DNA of 64,000 bases from Parashewanella tropica (GTDB taxonomy: Bacteria; Pseudomonadota; Gammaproteobacteria; Enterobacterales; Shewanellaceae). A program made the translations under genes and the position numbers. A model generated the notes under the pieces. It was not told the DNA's origin. It was given only the letters and a program-made list of their open reading frames with translations, and did not search any database. The DNA lies in assembly GCF_004358445.1 (NCBI RefSeq), contig NZ_CP037951.1, forward strand, positions 1,227,501 through 1,291,500. Direction: 5' to 3'. Below are positions 1 through 9,976 of the stretch, one piece after another; position 1 is the first letter of the stretch, and every line of letters begins with the position of its first letter.

Positions 1-2280
1 CTTAACTTCAGTGATATTATTACTGCTATCTCTTAGCTCAATACGAATTTTACTTTGAGTGATAAAATTATAGCTTCCTTGTTGAGTTGTTAAGTTCCCC
101 TTGTTCCATCGCTTGATGTTAGCTGTTAGGTCAGTGCCTAGATCTATTTCTTCTACAAGCATGTTATCCATATTAAAGCGAGACAATCGATATCCTCCAG
201 TATTTGATATCTGAGAATTCATTAAATCGTTTGCATATTTTGATGCTTTGCTCACCGATTCTGCTTGTGAGTTTGATAATGTGGGAGTCGCTTTATTAAA
301 TGGTTTACAACTGTCAACGGCATGTTGATATTGATTGTCACTTCGAATCGTGGATAAGTCAGGCAGACCTGAAGGTAGCTTCATTGAATCTCCAACACGA
401 CACAGTGCAGGAAGTGAAGTCAGTGGAGGTTGCCCCGTAATTTTCAATTTACTGATATCAATGGCCTCCATGATGTCGTTCTTGGCATTTTTATTAAATG
501 CCATAAGATCTTCACGAACCATACTGCCTTTAGCTAAATATTGACCGTGACGCACTTGGTTTTGATACTCAGTCATAATGAGAGTACTGCGTTTGCGCTT
601 TGAGTAGTCAAAATTCATAACCTTCATTGGCAATGGCATAACATACATAACTCGATTATTAATCGTTTTTTGTTGCCATTTCCCTTCAGCTATCTGAGTG
701 ACTTTCTTCAATGTAGGATCAGACTCATTAGGAGAAATTTGGTAATAAATTGCATTACCGTCATCTAGTAATTCCGCAACCAGGAATTGATTACCATTTG
801 AAGCGATAATAGCACCTGTTAGTTTATTTAAATCCCCGTTTGATGGGGTGCTTGTTTTGGTTTGGGTAAGTTCTTGTATAGGCGAATATGTACCGCTGTT
901 GTCGAAAAGCAGGACTTGGTTACACAATTCATCAGTGTTGGCACAATCCGTTTCATCGGCTAGTAAGTATGCATCGTTTACACTGGAGGTACTGATATCA
1001 AAGCTTACCGAACCAGATGAAAATGTTTTATCAGCAGCAATACTGGCAGCCCACATATCCATAATGGGAGATTCTTTTAGCATCATTGATGAACGTTTAT
1101 CCAGCACTAAACGAATAGGCAAACTTTCAATATTTACTTTACGGACTTGCATTTCAACATCAAGCTCAGGAAATCCTTCTTTATGCATTGGGAAGCGTTC
1201 TTTATCTTTCGGATCTTGAAGTTGATAATCCCCTTTTACTTGTTTCCAGCCGCTCGCCGTCAAAGAGTAAAAACCACCAATTCGCTCAGAAGCTGGTGAG
1301 AATTCGCTACCCTGAAACTGCATACGGCTGACATTGGCGTTAAAGCTAACCGGATTCAAACTCAGGTTCATGTATTCTGATTTTGGACCTTCAGCAGTGA
1401 CTTCGGAATAGAAAGTGTTGAAACCACTTAAGCTGTGTAATGCCATTTCAGCAACATTAACGGCAGTGCTATTTTTTCTTGCTTTTTGCACTGCAACTTG
1501 GTCTGAAACATCATCCATGGATATCATTCCTGATAGCATGGTTTTATCACTGAAATTCATCGTTGATGTGAATTTATTCGAATTTTGTTGATCAACAAAA
1601 TTCATTTCTTCGACGAGGTTATCCATGCTCATCAAAGCTTTGTCTGCAACCAATCCCATTATTTCTTTTTGTGAAACTGAATCAGTATTACTGTTTTTGA
1701 AACGTTCCATATTTTCAGCCATTAAAGTTACAGTCATACGAGCTAATTTTTGGAAAGTGTTAAGCTCTGATTTGAGTTGAGGGGTGATTTCAGGCGATTG
1801 TTGAAGTGCAATGTAGTCCGATTGAAGCATCTTCATCATGGACTCTTGCTGGTTTTCTTCTATTTTGAGTGCTCTGCCAAGTTGAGCTGGGGTAACTTGG
1901 TTATCTATCAAAGTAGTGTATGGATTGATAACATCTGAGCCAGCAGAAGCAGTCATTGTGTAGGGTTTAGGTACCGTTTGTCCATTCATTTCATCAACCG
2001 CTTTTACGGAAACTTCTGCGACTAATGAATATTGTTCTTGATGAGCCTTTGGTACATTAGCTAATGTGAAGTTCCCGCCTTCTGTACTCATTGCTGTTGG
2101 TTCGTTTGGGTCACATTTTCCATTTCGTGTTTTGTCTAAACAAACCTTGGCGCCATTTATGTAATCATCGAATACTTTGCCTTTGATTGATACCAACTGC
2201 TGGTCATGATTTTTATCATTTCCACATGCCACTACCAATAAAGTGCTTACTATTGAAATCCAAACATGAAAATTACGCAC
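1..2280 (-). CDS. Large lipoprotein, 5' portion only (runs off window)
   Basis: Reading the minus strand from a GTG at 2280 gives 760 open codons to the left edge with no stop, so the 3' end lies outside the window. The start is supported by AAGGAG seven bases upstream. The N-terminus is a lipoprotein signal: a short basic start, a hydrophobic stretch and a lipobox ending LLVVAC, with Cys20 as the probable lipidated residue. Residues after this (IKGKVFDDYINGAKVC and DKTRNGKCDP, then a GNFTL segment) look like a carboxypeptidase-regulatory or Ca-binding beta module as found in surface lipoproteins. The rest is Met/Gln/Asn-rich and I recognise no catalytic domain. Function unknown; a cell-envelope location is inferred from the signal only. 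Confidence 0.8.
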   Translation of the reverse strand, partial: MRNFHVWISIVSTLLVVACGNDKNHDQQLVSIKGKVFDDYINGAKVCLDKTRNGKCDPNEPTAMSTEGGNFTLANVPKAHQEQYSLVAEVSVKAVDEMNGQTVPKPYTMTASAGSDVINPYTTLIDNQVTPAQLGRALKIEENQQESMMKMLQSDYIALQQSPEITPQLKSELNTFQKLARMTVTLMAENMERFKNSNTDSVSQKEIMGLVADKALMSMDNLVEEMNFVDQQNSNKFTSTMNFSDKTMLSGMISMDDVSDQVAVQKARKNSTAVNVAEMALHSLSGFNTFYSEVTAEGPKSEYMNLSLNPVSFNANVSRMQFQGSEFSPASERIGGFYSLTASGWKQVKGDYQLQDPKDKERFPMHKEGFPELDVEMQVRKVNIESLPIRLVLDKRSSMMLKESPIMDMWAASIAADKTFSSGSVSFDISTSSVNDAYLLADETDCANTDELCNQVLLFDNSGTYSPIQELTQTKTSTPSNGDLNKLTGAIIASNGNQFLVAELLDDGNAIYYQISPNESDPTLKKVTQIAEGKWQQKTINNRVMYVMPLPMKVMNFDYSKRKRSTLIMTEYQNQVRHGQYLAKGSMVREDLMAFNKNAKNDIMEAIDISKLKITGQPPLTSLPALCRVGDSMKLPSGLPDLSTIRSDNQYQHAVDSCKPFNKATPTLSNSQAESVSKASKYANDLMNSQISNTGGYRLSRFNMDNMLVEEIDLGTDLTANIKRWNKGNLTTQQGSYNFITQSKIRIELRDSSNNITEVK

Positions 2281-2388
2281 AACGTCACTCCTTAACCTCG
2301 TATTTCATATCCCACTAAGGTTAGTTTGAAAGAGCTTAGATTGCTAAGTGATTGGAAAATATAGCTGTATGAAGGAGGAGCGGAAGAG

Positions 2389-2420
2389 CCAGCCGAAAAC
2401 TATTACAGATATTCGGCTGG
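2389..2420 (-). terminator. Hairpin after nadB, terminator-like
   Basis: A perfect 9-bp inverted repeat (CCAGCCGAA / TTCGGCTGG, arms 2389-2397 and 2412-2420, 14-nt loop) lies just beyond the nadB stop. No T-run follows on either strand, so intrinsic termination is uncertain; it may only protect the nadB mRNA end. Confidence 0.35.
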
Positions 2421-2437
2421 AGTCTATGAATGCTAAT

Positions 2438-4039
2438 TTAAGGGTGTAGTACAGTAGGCTTTGAACCTTGCTGCTTATCTGGGTAATCCGCATTAAAATG
2501 CAACCCTCGACTTTCTTTTCGGTCGATAGCGCATCGAATAATAAGCTCAGCCACTTGCACTAAGTTCCTTAACTCAAGTAGGTTATTACTTACTCGGAAA
2601 TTAGAATAGTATTCTTGAATTTCTTGTTGCAGCATTTCACAGCGTCTAAGAGCACGCTCTAATCGTTTATTGGTTCTAACAATGCCCACATAATCCCACA
2701 TGAACAGTCTTAACTCGTGCCAGTTATGAGCGATGATAACTTCTTCATCTGAATCTGAAACTTGGCTTTCATCCCAATGTGGTAATGAAGTCGGCAAAGA
2801 TAAAGAAGCTAATTGCGAAAGAATATGTGTCGATGCGGAACGTGCATAAACCACGCACTCAAGTAATGAATTACTGGCTAAACGATTAGCGCCATGAAGT
2901 CCGGTATAAGAGACTTCTCCAATTGCGTATAAGCCTTCAACATCGGTTTTACCATTGCTATCCACCATTACACCGCCACAGGTGTAATGTGCTGCTGGAA
3001 CAACGGGTATTCTATCTTTTGTTATATCAATACCCAGCTGCAAACAACGTTTATGAATGGTAGGGAAGTGATGAATGATAAAATCAGCAGGCTTGTGACT
3101 GATGTCTAAATACATGCAATCAACACCCAAGCGTTTGATTTCAAAATCAATAGCTTGAGCAACAATATCTCGAGGAGCTAATTCGGCACGTTCGTCAAAA
3201 TCTGGCATAAAACGAGTACCATCAGGACGAAGTAAAAAAGCGCCTTCACCTCGTAACGCTTCAGTTAGCAAAAAATTGCGAGCATCAGGGTGATATAAAC
3301 AGGTAGGGTGGAATTGATTAAATTCCATGTTTGCCACACGACAACCCGCACGCCAAGCCATTGCAATCCCGTCGCCACTAGAAACATCAGGGTTTGAAGT
3401 GTATTGATAGACTTTAGAGCAGCCACCAGTAGCCAAAACTACTGATCGTGCTTTAACCGTTTCGACTTGTTCACTGTCACGGTTCCAAATATAAGCACCT
3501 AAAACGCGATTGCCAGCTAGGTTGAGTTTTTTACTGGAAATTAAATCAACAGCATTATAGCGCTCAAGAACTTGAATATTTGGGTGTTCATACGCACGTT
3601 GCTGCAATGTTTTTTGAATTTCTTTTCCCGTCGCATCAGCCGTATGTAAAATGCGACGATGGCTATGACCGCCTTCTCGTGTAAGGTGATATACTGAACC
3701 TTGTGGTTCAGTTACTGCCTCTTTGTCGAAAGCCACACCTGACTGAATAAGCCACATGATCGCTTGCTTACTGTTTTCTACCGTATGTCTAACCGCGGAC
3801 TCTTCACAAAGACCAGCACCAGCTATCATGGTATCTTTAACATGAGCTTCGACAGAGTCGTCATCATCGAAAACGGCGGCAATTCCGCCTTGAGCATAAT
3901 AGGTCGAACCTTCGGAAAGTTTTGATTTTGATACTAAAACTACTTTACACTGCTCAGCAAGTTGTAATGCTACGGTTAGTCCAGCTGCGCCACTGCCTAT
4001 AACCAGTACATCGGTTTGGTGTTCGTTTGCGTGTGTCAT
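2438..4039 (-). CDS. nadB: L-aspartate oxidase
   Basis: Flavoprotein catalysing the first step of de novo NAD synthesis: L-aspartate is oxidised to iminoaspartate, which quinolinate synthase (NadA, not in the window) then uses. The 533 residues match the usual family length. The FAD-binding GxGxxG is GSGAAG at residues 15-20. Family blocks [44 protein letters not shown] and a C-terminal SNSLLE region are all intact, and the fumarate-reductase-like helical tail is present. It is divergent from rpoE, the arrangement found in many gammaproteobacteria. The product is cytoplasmic. Confidence 0.97.
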   Translation of the reverse strand: MTHANEHQTDVLVIGSGAAGLTVALQLAEQCKVVLVSKSKLSEGSTYYAQGGIAAVFDDDDSVEAHVKDTMIAGAGLCEESAVRHTVENSKQAIMWLIQSGVAFDKEAVTEPQGSVYHLTREGGHSHRRILHTADATGKEIQKTLQQRAYEHPNIQVLERYNAVDLISSKKLNLAGNRVLGAYIWNRDSEQVETVKARSVVLATGGCSKVYQYTSNPDVSSGDGIAMAWRAGCRVANMEFNQFHPTCLYHPDARNFLLTEALRGEGAFLLRPDGTRFMPDFDERAELAPRDIVAQAIDFEIKRLGVDCMYLDISHKPADFIIHHFPTIHKRCLQLGIDITKDRIPVVPAAHYTCGGVMVDSNGKTDVEGLYAIGEVSYTGLHGANRLASNSLLECVVYARSASTHILSQLASLSLPTSLPHWDESQVSDSDEEVIIAHNWHELRLFMWDYVGIVRTNKRLERALRRCEMLQQEIQEYYSNFRVSNNLLELRNLVQVAELIIRCAIDRKESRGLHFNADYPDKQQGSKPTVLHP

Positions 4040-4122
4040 TCCGGTTTAAGGTGTTTTATTCATGGCCCTAATGTTAAAACAAATAGATTTTGATTGCTGT
4101 AGCAATTTTTTAATTTTTAGAT

Positions 4123-4149
4123 GAACTTATTAGAAAGACGCATGTCTAT
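4123..4149 (+). promoter_or_regulatory. Putative sigma-E promoter of rpoE-rseABC
   Basis: GAACTT (4123-4128), a 16-nt spacer and TCTAT (4145-4149) resemble the sigma-E consensus (GAACTT, 16-17 nt, TCTGA) and lie about 75 bases before rpoE. Autoregulation of rpoE by its own product is known in E. coli; here it is inferred from motif and position. Confidence 0.5.
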
Positions 4150-4225
4150 TGAAGTGCAAGTTGCAAAAACACACTTCGAGCGACTATATATTGTCAGTAA
4201 GTAGATTGAGGAGTAGTCGGCTCGA

Positions 4226-4804
4226 ATGAGTGGACAGAATAGTGATCAACAAATTATTGAGCGAATACAACGAGGTGATAAGCAAGCTTATAACCTGTTA
4301 GTTCAAAAGTATCAGAGCAAAGTCATTAACTTGATTTCTCGTTATGTACGAAATCAAGCGGATGTGGCTGATGTAGCGCAAGAGGCGTTTATTAAAGCTT
4401 ATCGAGCTCTGGCGAACTTTCGTGGTGATAGTGCTTTTTATACTTGGTTGTATAGAATTGCGGTTAATACGGCTAAAAATCATTTGGTATCACAAGGGCG
4501 TAAAGCCCCTGCAAATGATATTGATGCTGACGAAGCTGAATTTTACGATGGCAGTGATGCGTTAAAAGAGTTTGCTTCTCCTGAACGTTTAATGTTGTCA
4601 GGGGAGATCAAAAAAGTGATTTTTGATACTCTAGATACGTTGCCAGAAGAGCTTCGTATGGCATTAACGCTAAGAGAACTTGAGGGTATGAGTTACGAGG
4701 ATATCTCTAATATTATGGAGTGCCCTGTAGGAACTGTGCGTTCAAGAATTTTTAGAGCCCGTGAAGCTGTAGATAAAATGCTCCAACCTCTTTTAGAGAG
4801 ATAG
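4226..4804 (+). CDS. rpoE: RNA polymerase sigma-E factor
   Basis: ECF sigma factor for the extracytoplasmic (envelope) stress response. The 192 residues hold sigma region 2 (about 10-95, including ADVAQEAFIKAYRAL and FYTWLYRIAVNTAKN) and region 4 (about 130-185, with the helix-turn-helix YEDISNIMECPVGTVRSRI). First gene of the rpoE-rseA-rseB-rseC cluster, which sets its regulation: RseA binds it at the inner membrane until proteolysis releases it. The start ATG has GAGGAG about 12 bases upstream, somewhat far, but the N-terminus (MSGQNSDQQ) agrees with homologues as remembered. Confidence 0.97.
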   Translation: MSGQNSDQQIIERIQRGDKQAYNLLVQKYQSKVINLISRYVRNQADVADVAQEAFIKAYRALANFRGDSAFYTWLYRIAVNTAKNHLVSQGRKAPANDIDADEAEFYDGSDALKEFASPERLMLSGEIKKVIFDTLDTLPEELRMALTLRELEGMSYEDISNIMECPVGTVRSRIFRAREAVDKMLQPLLER

Positions 4805-4827
4805 GCTGGAATTTAAATAGGTGACTA

Positions 4828-5436
4828 ATGGATAAGTTAGATCAAGAGTGGTTATCCGCTGCTGTAGATGGTGACATAGACGAGCAAGCAATAAAATCAC
4901 TAGCCAATGATAGCCATGCACAAGACAAGTGGCGTAATTATCATCTAATTGGTGATGCAATTCGTGATGAGTTACCAGAGGCCATGCCGTTGGATTTAAC
5001 TGCAAACATTGCCAGTGCTTTAGAAAGCGAGCCTGAGCTTTTAGCCCCCCAAGCTGTTGTAACTGAAGCTCCTGTTAAAGAAGCGTTAGTGGCTAGTTCT
5101 AAGGTGACGCCGTTATTCAAACAAGTCGGCCAATATGCGATTGCGGCTTCAGTTGCTGTTATGGCGGTTATTGGTGTGCAAAATTACCAACAGGCTGAGC
5201 AAGAGAGTCATCCTCTGCCTGTATTAAATACTATGCCAATTATGGGAAGTCCTTCTCCGGTTAGTTTACAAGCTACGCCAAGTTCTCAAACTGTCTCCCC
5301 ACAAGAGTACAATGAGCAGATCCAAGAGCAGCGCCGCCGAATTAATGCCTATTTGCAAGATCATTTATTGCAACAAAGGTTGAATAGTAATAGTGATTTA
5401 TCGCAAAATTCAGATGATTCAGTTGCACCTAAGTAG
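4828..5436 (+). CDS. rseA: Anti-sigma-E factor RseA
   Basis: Single-pass inner-membrane anti-sigma factor. The N-terminal cytoplasmic domain (MDKLDQEWLSAAVDGD, then KWRNYHLIGDAIRDELP) is the typical RseA sigma-binding domain. A hydrophobic segment at about residues 98-116 (YAIAASVAVMAVIGV) spans the membrane and is followed by a Pro/Ser/Gln-rich periplasmic tail. Length 202 is close to the E. coli protein. Located 23 bases after rpoE and 8 before rseB, so clearly co-transcribed. Confidence 0.93.
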   Translation: MDKLDQEWLSAAVDGDIDEQAIKSLANDSHAQDKWRNYHLIGDAIRDELPEAMPLDLTANIASALESEPELLAPQAVVTEAPVKEALVASSKVTPLFKQVGQYAIAASVAVMAVIGVQNYQQAEQESHPLPVLNTMPIMGSPSPVSLQATPSSQTVSPQEYNEQIQEQRRRINAYLQDHLLQQRLNSNSDLSQNSDDSVAPK

Positions 5437-5444
5437 GAGTTAGT

Positions 5445-6380
5445 TTGCGCACTATTTTGACAATATTGTCTCTCGTTGCTTTACCCGCATTTGCACAAGG
5501 AGAGATGTCAGCCAAAGCTTGGTTAGAAAATATGAGCCAAGCTTTACATCAACAAGGATATAAGGCTTCAATGGTGCAAGTTCAGGCAGGACATATTCGC
5601 CCGCTTGTGTATTTACATGATAAAGTCGATGACAAAGAAGTTGCGTTTCTTGAATACCTTAACGGCCCCCCACAAAAAGCAGTTCGTATTGATAATACCG
5701 TTACCTTTATCGAGCATGACCAAGCTCCTTACAGCATTTTTTCCAAACGAATTGATGGGCTTTGGCCGGCCGCATTTACCAATGATCTTAGTGTCTTAAA
5801 ACCGAGTTATCAGTTTGTGCTTGGTGGACGTGCGAGAATTGCAGGTCGCCCCGGGCAACTTGTTCGCATTATATCCAAAGATAATAATCGTTTTAGTTAT
5901 CGCGTCTGGCTCGATATGGAAAGTTTCCTGCCACTTCGATTCGATACTGTGAGTGCTGAAAAAACAATTCTTCAACAATTGATGGTGGTTGAAATTGGTC
6001 AGTTCGATTCAACTCCAGAAATCTTACAAGAAGCGATAAAAAGACAGTGGCCTCAAGCACGAGTGATTAGGGCTCAGAAACAAGCGTATAACTGGAAATT
6101 TACTTGGTTACCAACAGGATTCAAAGTAAAAACACGTGACCATCATAGATTATTTGGTAGCAGAGACTCTGTAGAATATATTGGCTTAACCGATGGTATT
6201 GCTAATATTTCAGTTTATATCTCAGAGCCTAAATCTACAGAGTTACCAAGTGAATTAACATCGCAAAACGGTATGGCCATTGTCACAGAGCGAGTAGGTG
6301 ATGCTGAAGTGGTTGTCGTTGGACAAGCACCATCTAAGACTTTGGTTGAAATTGCTAAAAGCCTGCGCTTAGAAGACTGA
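5445..6380 (+). CDS. rseB: Periplasmic sigma-E regulator RseB
   Basis: Binds the periplasmic part of RseA and senses lipoprotein/LPS signals, protecting RseA from DegS cleavage. The start codon is TTG at 5445, with AGGAG five bases upstream; no better in-frame ATG precedes the signal peptide (MRTILTILSLVALPAFA, cleavage near Ala15-Gln). The 311 residues contain the MucB/RseB N-terminal lipoprotein-carrier-like domain (to about 190) and the C-terminal RseA-binding domain. Tight spacing to rseA supports one operon. Confidence 0.92.
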   Translation: MRTILTILSLVALPAFAQGEMSAKAWLENMSQALHQQGYKASMVQVQAGHIRPLVYLHDKVDDKEVAFLEYLNGPPQKAVRIDNTVTFIEHDQAPYSIFSKRIDGLWPAAFTNDLSVLKPSYQFVLGGRARIAGRPGQLVRIISKDNNRFSYRVWLDMESFLPLRFDTVSAEKTILQQLMVVEIGQFDSTPEILQEAIKRQWPQARVIRAQKQAYNWKFTWLPTGFKVKTRDHHRLFGSRDSVEYIGLTDGIANISVYISEPKSTELPSELTSQNGMAIVTERVGDAEVVVVGQAPSKTLVEIAKSLRLED

Positions 6381-6398
6381 ATTAGCGAGTAATTCACT

Positions 6399-6890
6399 AT
6401 GATGGAAGAAAAAGCCAAAGTGGTTTCTCCTGTAAAAGACGGTTGGGTTATGGTGGAAGTGGAAAGTAAAAGTGCTTGTCATAGCTGCCATAACGAAGAC
6501 TCTTGCGGAACATCTGCAGTGGCTAAAGCCTTTACTCCTAAAACCCAAGTATTTTCGATTGAAACCAACCTTGAACTGCAACCCGATGAATTAGTTAAAA
6601 TTGGCTTGCCAGAGTCAGTTATTCTAAAAGCCGCCGCTTTGGTGTATTTGTTACCTTTGGCTGGCTTTTTTGTTATGGCGAGCTTAGCAACTCTGTTTTT
6701 AGTTCGACTAGATTTAATCACTTTCAGCTCTCAATCAGGTGATCTTCCAAGCATTATCTTTGGAGGTTTTGGAGCTGTTATCGCGTGGTTTTTGGGACGT
6801 AAAAAAGCCAAAGAGTTAGAGCAAGAAGCCAACCCAGTGATCATTGAACGGCTTGGTCATTCGATTAATACTTCTCTGACAAACTCCTAA
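6399..6890 (+). CDS. rseC: SoxR-reducing/sigma-E system protein RseC
   Basis: Inner-membrane protein of the RseC/MucC family. The N-terminal region carries the conserved Cys cluster SACHSCHNEDSCGTS (residues about 25-40), followed by two transmembrane helices (about 78-100 and 108-130) and a charged cytoplasmic tail. Length 163. Fourth gene of the rpoE operon. The start could be either of two adjacent ATGs at 6399 and 6402; no strong ribosome-binding site separates them. The exact biochemical role in this organism cannot be read from sequence. Confidence 0.92.
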   Translation: MMEEKAKVVSPVKDGWVMVEVESKSACHSCHNEDSCGTSAVAKAFTPKTQVFSIETNLELQPDELVKIGLPESVILKAAALVYLLPLAGFFVMASLATLFLVRLDLITFSSQSGDLPSIIFGGFGAVIAWFLGRKKAKELEQEANPVIIERLGHSINTSLTNS

Positions 6891-6919
6891 TTGGTATCTT
6901 TGCCGCAATCAGGTACAAT
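6891..6919 (+). promoter_or_regulatory. Putative sigma-70 promoter for lepA
   Basis: TTGGTA (6891-6896), 17-nt spacer, TACAAT (6914-6919), starting right after the rseC stop. It would give lepA-lepB an entry point independent of the sigma-E operon. Confidence 0.45.
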
Positions 6920-6932
6920 TCAGCCTTTTATA

Positions 6933-7000
6933 GTGTTACTTCAAAATGCAGCTTATATGCGCCTCGTCTAAAAGCCTAGGTGAGCATCCTGAAGTAACAC
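6933..7000 (+). repeat. Inverted repeat in the lepA leader
   Basis: GTGTTACTTCA at 6933-6943 and its exact complement TGAAGTAACAC at 6990-7000 enclose 46 bases. The pair lies between the candidate promoter and the lepA ATG (7035), so it would fold in the 5' leader. No T-run follows, so it does not look like an intrinsic terminator. Confidence 0.55.
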
Positions 7001-7034
7001 CGATTATTTTCTTAGCATTAAACGCAGCATTAGA

Positions 7035-8825
7035 ATGAAGAATATTAGAAACTTTTCGATTATTGCCCATATCGACCATGGTAAATCTACTCTATCAGAC
7101 CGCTTAATTCAGTATTGTGATGGTCTAACAGACCGTGAAATGGCGGCTCAGGTTCTTGACTCAATGGACATTGAACGTGAACGTGGCATTACCATTAAAG
7201 CTCAGAGTGTTACTCTAAATTACAAAGCTAAAGATGGTGAGACTTACCAGCTTAACTTTATTGATACTCCTGGACACGTTGACTTCTCCTACGAAGTTTC
7301 ACGATCACTTGCTGCATGTGAAGGCGCACTTTTAGTGGTTGACGCCGGTCAAGGTGTAGAAGCACAGACGCTTGCCAACTGTTATACCGCTTTAGAGATG
7401 GATTTGGACGTAGTCCCAATCCTTAATAAAATCGACTTACCACAAGCCGATCCTGAGCGTGTAGCAGAAGAAATCGAAGACATCGTTGGTATCGAAGCGA
7501 TGGAGGCTGTGCGTTGTTCCGCTAAAACGGGTATTGGTATCGAAGACGTTTTAGAAGAAATCGTTTCTGAAATTCCAGCGCCAGAAGGTGACCCAGAAGG
7601 TCCGCTACAAGCGTTGATTATTGACTCTTGGTTTGATAGCTACTTAGGCGTTGTTTCTCTTGTACGTATTAAAAATGGCGTACTTAAGAAAGGCGATAAG
7701 TTTAAAGTAATGTCTACCGGTCAAACTCATACTGCTGACCGCGTTGGTATCTTCACGCCAAAACAAACTGATATGCCTGAACTTAAAACAGGCGAAGTAG
7801 GTTTTGTTATTGCTGGTTTGAAAGACATTCACGGTGCGCCAGTAGGTGATACCTTAACTCACGCTAAACACGGAGCTGAAGAGCCATTACCTGGATTTAA
7901 AAAGGTAACTCCTCAGGTATACGCTGGTGTATTCCCAATCTCTACTGACGAGTATGAAAACTTCCGTGATGCACTGAATAAGCTGAGTTTGAACGATGCT
8001 TCACTTGAGTTTGAACCAGAAAACTCATCAGCGTTAGGCTTTGGTTTCCGTATTGGCTACCTTGGTCTTCTGCATATGGAGATCATCCAAGAGCGTCTAG
8101 AACGTGAATACAACCTTGATTTGATCACTACGGCACCGACCGTAGTGTACGAAGTTGAAAAGAATAATGGTGATGTGGTTTATGTTGATAACCCATCTGA
8201 TTTACCAGCAATCAACACGATTGCAGAAATGCGTGAGCCGATTGTTGAAGCTAACATTCTTGTACCTAAAGATTACTTAGGTAACGTTATTACGCTTTGT
8301 GTTGAAAAACGTGGTGTTCAGAAGAACATGGTGTATCACGGTAACCAAGTTGCGATTACCTATGATATTCCAATGGCTGAAGTAGTAATGGACTTCTTCG
8401 ACCGTTTGAAGTCAACCAGCCGTGGTTATGCGTCACTTGAGTATAACTTTGTGCGCTTTGAACCTGCGGATATGGTGCGTTTAGATGTATTGATTAATGG
8501 CGACCGTGTTGATGCGTTAGCATTGATCATCCACCGTTCATTGATCCGTCACAAAGGTATTGCCCTTGTTGAGAAGATGAAAGAACTGATCCCAAGACAG
8601 ATGTTTGATATTGCGATTCAAGCAGCTGTAGGTAGTCAGATTGTGGCGCGCTCTAACGTTAAAGCGATGCGTAAAGACGTGACTGCAAAATGTTACGGTG
8701 GTGACGTTTCTCGTAAGAAGAAACTGCTACAGAAGCAGAAAGAAGGTAAGAAGCGAATGAAGCAAGTAGGTAACGTTGAAGTACCTCAAGAAGCTTTCTT
8801 AGCCGTGTTGAAATTGAATGATTAA
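7035..8825 (+). CDS. lepA: Elongation factor 4 (LepA), back-translocating GTPase
   Basis: Ribosome-associated translational GTPase. The 596 residues are the normal family length. G-domain motifs are AHIDHGKST (G1, near residue 12), DTPGHVDF (G3) and NKIDLP (G4), followed by domain II, EF-G-like domains III and V, and the LepA-specific C-terminal domain ending in a Lys/Arg-rich stretch ([16 protein letters not shown]). Lies after the rse genes and before lepB, the usual gammaproteobacterial order. Confidence 0.98.
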   Translation: MKNIRNFSIIAHIDHGKSTLSDRLIQYCDGLTDREMAAQVLDSMDIERERGITIKAQSVTLNYKAKDGETYQLNFIDTPGHVDFSYEVSRSLAACEGALLVVDAGQGVEAQTLANCYTALEMDLDVVPILNKIDLPQADPERVAEEIEDIVGIEAMEAVRCSAKTGIGIEDVLEEIVSEIPAPEGDPEGPLQALIIDSWFDSYLGVVSLVRIKNGVLKKGDKFKVMSTGQTHTADRVGIFTPKQTDMPELKTGEVGFVIAGLKDIHGAPVGDTLTHAKHGAEEPLPGFKKVTPQVYAGVFPISTDEYENFRDALNKLSLNDASLEFEPENSSALGFGFRIGYLGLLHMEIIQERLEREYNLDLITTAPTVVYEVEKNNGDVVYVDNPSDLPAINTIAEMREPIVEANILVPKDYLGNVITLCVEKRGVQKNMVYHGNQVAITYDIPMAEVVMDFFDRLKSTSRGYASLEYNFVRFEPADMVRLDVLINGDRVDALALIIHRSLIRHKGIALVEKMKELIPRQMFDIAIQAAVGSQIVARSNVKAMRKDVTAKCYGGDVSRKKKLLQKQKEGKKRMKQVGNVEVPQEAFLAVLKLND

Positions 8826-8853
8826 GAAAATTTGATTTAACGGTAGTGGTTAA

Positions 8854-8892
8854 TATGGCTCTATGACCTAGTCAATAGAGCCATAATTTTTT
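8854..8892 (+). terminator. Rho-independent terminator after lepA
   Basis: Perfect 11-bp stem TATGGCTCTAT / ATAGAGCCATA (8854-8864, 8875-8885), 10-nt loop, followed by six T (8887-8892). It separates lepA from lepB. Confidence 0.85.
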
Positions 8893-8910
8893 AATCAGAT
8901 AGAATGTTTA

Positions 8911-9006
8911 ATGTTGAAACTAAACGGCAAGTTAATAATATCACTACGTTGTATTTTGTTTCTTGTTGCATTCGCTTACACTTACTATCTGAACCTTTAT
9001 GAATAA
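8911..9006 (+). CDS. Possible 31-residue membrane peptide
   Basis: ATG at 8911 opens a 31-codon frame ending in TAA at 9006. The product has a basic N-terminus (MLKLNGK) followed by one hydrophobic segment (LIISLRCILFLVAFAYTYY), as in small single-pass membrane proteins. There is no clear ribosome-binding site and no homologue I recognise, so it may be chance. It sits between the lepA terminator and lepB. Confidence 0.22.
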   Translation: MLKLNGKLIISLRCILFLVAFAYTYYLNLYE

Positions 9007-9060
9007 AAACAATCCACTAAATCATAAATATTAAATTCAACAGCCGGAGTAAGAATCCTA

Positions 9061-9975
9061 ATGGCAGCTTATTTTTCAATCATTCTTGTTATCGTTACTT
9101 TAGTGTCTGGTCTCATCTGGGCAATCGATGCATTTATGTTTGCTCCTAAAAGAAAGCAGGCTTTGGCAAAAGCAGAGCAAGAGCAATCATTAACTGACGA
9201 AGCTAAGGAAAAAATTCTCCAAGAACCCGCTGTAGTAGAAACAGCGCATTCCATTTTTCCTGTTATTGCCTTTGTATTAATTTTGCGTTCGTTTTTATAC
9301 GAGCCTTTCCAAATTCCATCAGGTTCTATGATGCCAACCTTGCTAGTTGGTGATTTTATTCTGGTAGAAAAATATTCATACGGGCTAAAAGACCCTGTAT
9401 GGCGACATAAACTGGTAGAAACGGGTGAACCTAAGCGTGGTGATGTTGCGGTATTTAAATACCCAGAAAATCCAAAAGTGGATTACATTAAACGTGTTAT
9501 TGGTCTACCGGGCGATAGAATCGTCTATCGCAACAAGCAGCTATACATTCAGCCAGCTTGTAAGAAAGATGAAAAATCGTGCCCAGGATTAGAAATTGTC
9601 GACCGTAATGAAGTCAACCGAGGTGAGTTCAGTCAAGATGGTTTCCCAATGTTGAGATACACTGAACATCTTGGCAAGGTTGACCATGATATCTTAATTA
9701 ACCCAGCTCGCGGTGAAATGTTGCAAGCATACTTTAGACAACCAAATACACAGCCATATGAATTTATTGTGCCGAAAGGCGAATATTTCATGATGGGTGA
9801 TAACCGTGACAACAGCCTTGATAGCCGTTTTTGGGGCTTTGTACCTGAAGCTAATCTAGTGGGTAAAGCCGTAGCCATTTGGATCAGTTTCGAATTTGAC
9901 CGCACGGATGCAGACTTTTTACCTAAATGGGTGCCAACAGGTGTCCGTTTCAATCGCGTCGGCGGAATAAAGTAG
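9061..9975 (+). CDS. lepB: Signal peptidase I
   Basis: Inner-membrane serine protease that removes Sec/Tat signal peptides. Two membrane segments (about 3-22 and 63-80) precede the periplasmic catalytic domain. The nucleophile Ser is in [10 protein letters not shown] and the catalytic Lys is in [13 protein letters not shown]; the C-terminal signature [14 protein letters not shown] is present. Length 304 is usual. The stop is one base from the rnc start, so the two are co-transcribed. Confidence 0.97.
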   Translation: MAAYFSIILVIVTLVSGLIWAIDAFMFAPKRKQALAKAEQEQSLTDEAKEKILQEPAVVETAHSIFPVIAFVLILRSFLYEPFQIPSGSMMPTLLVGDFILVEKYSYGLKDPVWRHKLVETGEPKRGDVAVFKYPENPKVDYIKRVIGLPGDRIVYRNKQLYIQPACKKDEKSCPGLEIVDRNEVNRGEFSQDGFPMLRYTEHLGKVDHDILINPARGEMLQAYFRQPNTQPYEFIVPKGEYFMMGDNRDNSLDSRFWGFVPEANLVGKAVAIWISFEFDRTDADFLPKWVPTGVRFNRVGGIK

Positions 9976-9976
9976 T

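Noticed and set aside
335-1219. Plus-strand open frames at 335-544 and 848-1219
   Set aside because: They are antisense to the continuous minus-strand lipoprotein frame, which has a good start and signal peptide.
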